This document shows, one piece after another, positions 10,842 through 11,311 of a stretch of 11,311 bases of DNA. Each line of letters begins with the position of its first letter. The first letter of the stretch is position 1. The position numbers were made by a program, and so were the translations under genes. Under the pieces are notes generated by a model, which saw only the letters and a list, made by a program, of their open reading frames with translations, was not told the origin of the DNA and made no database searches. Origin of the DNA: Pseudomonadota bacterium (GTDB lineage: Bacteria; Pseudomonadota; Gammaproteobacteria; Burkholderiales; Burkholderiaceae_B); NCBI GenBank assembly GCA_023432075.1, contig JAEYVD010000122.1, positions 1 through 11,311 of the forward strand, given 5' to 3'.

Positions 10842-11311
10842 TTACAGCCCGGTTTCGAAGAACCGCCCCAGGCGCTGGGGCAACCAGTTCAGGTGGCCCG
10901 GGAAGCTGCCCGTGGGAAAGCCCGCGTGCCCGCCATCGGAAGGCTGGTGCAGCAAGATGCCCGGCGCGCATTCGTCTGGTTTGGGCAGCGAGGCGGCAGG
11001 GATGAACGGGTCATTGCGCGCATTGAGCACCAGCGTCGGCACGGCGATCTTGGGCAGCCATGGCTTGCTTGACGCCCGCGTCCAGTAGTCCAGCGCATTG
11101 CGAAAGCCGTGCATCGGCGCGGTGTAGGTGTCGTCGAACTCGCGCAGATCGTGCGCGTGCGCAATCCGCATGACGTCGATGGAACCGGGAAAACGATGCG
11201 CTTTTTCCAGCACCTTGTGCTTGAGCGTCTTCAGGAAGTGCGCCGTGTAGACGCGCCGGTTGAAGATGCCGGTCGACAGCGTCTTGCCGCAGGCGACCAG
11301 ATCCAGCGGCG
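10842..11311 (-). CDS. YheT-family alpha/beta hydrolase, C-terminal part, cut by window edge
   Basis: The last 156 codons of an alpha/beta hydrolase resembling E. coli YheT, a putative esterase of unknown substrate. Matching family blocks are LREFDDTYTAPMHGFRNALDYW, with the Tyr/Trp-rich lid-like segment, then VPTLVLNARNDPFIPA carrying the likely catalytic Asp, and DGGHAGFPTGSF carrying the likely catalytic His. The nucleophile serine and N-terminus lie beyond base 11311. The stop is TAA at 10844-10842. The gene converges on the BepA-like gene across the inverted repeat. The last residues (FFETGL) end the protein normally, so only the edge truncates it. Family call by recalled similarity. Confidence 0.85.
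   Translation of the reverse strand, partial: PLDLVACGKTLSTGIFNRRVYTAHFLKTLKHKVLEKAHRFPGSIDVMRIAHAHDLREFDDTYTAPMHGFRNALDYWTRASSKPWLPKIAVPTLVLNARNDPFIPAASLPKPDECAPGILLHQPSDGGHAGFPTGSFPGHLNWLPQRLGRFFETGL

Noticed and set aside
1..11311. Looked for tRNA, rRNA, transposase, integrase, CRISPR repeats and toxin-antitoxin genes.
   Set aside because: None seen on either strand. Every gene is an ordinary chromosomal type of similar base composition, so no sign of a mobile or defence island.

Overview
This is GC-rich chromosomal DNA (roughly two-thirds G+C by eye) from a Gram-negative bacterium. A trimeric porin ending in Phe, a BepA-type periplasmic protease, GalU, a YheT-type hydrolase and the sequence style together suggest a betaproteobacterium of the Alcaligenaceae (Achromobacter/Bordetella-like). 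This is an inference from gene content, not from a database match. I see no tRNA, rRNA, insertion sequence, phage gene or CRISPR array.

Layout: (1) 1-743, minus strand: the N-terminal part of aminopeptidase P (pepP), running off the left edge. (2) 858-2127: a sigma70-like promoter, a yybP-ykoY (manganese) riboswitch, a strong stem that reaches almost to the start codon, and a CaCA-family cation antiporter. (3) 2202-6131: a probable magnesium-starvation transcription unit. It contains a promoter, a 17-codon GTG-start leader ORF whose stop codon lies in the foot of a strong hairpin, a 110-aa ACT-like protein resembling the C-terminal domain of MgtC, and a 21-codon leader peptide containing Asp-Pro-Glu-Pro as in enterobacterial MgtL. 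A 331-nt C-rich untranslated leader then leads into the P-type Mg2+ ATPase mgtA. (4) 6185-7288: a classical outer-membrane porin 53 nt after mgtA, possibly co-transcribed. (5) 7405-8268: a CtaG-like cytochrome oxidase assembly membrane protein, convergent with (6) galU (8321-9172, minus). (7) 9229-10752: a BepA-like M48 metalloprotease with TPR repeats, divergent from galU. (8) 10756-10823: a 16-bp perfect inverted repeat with self-palindromic arms. (9) 10842-11311, minus: the C-terminal part of a YheT-type alpha/beta hydrolase, cut by the right edge.

The centre of interest is 0.86-6.2 kb. Two RNA-controlled cation systems lie in tandem. The first is a Mn2+-aptamer-controlled exporter candidate. 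The second is an Mg2+ importer whose expression seems to be gated by at least two short leader peptides, one ahead of each gene. The DPEP peptide ahead of mgtA is the strongest single signal. It suggests that ribosome-destabilising control of Mg2+ uptake, described in enterobacteria, also operates here or arose convergently, and that it sits inside the operon behind a stand-alone MgtC-like ACT protein. All regulatory claims are inferred from sequence pattern and hand-folded stems.
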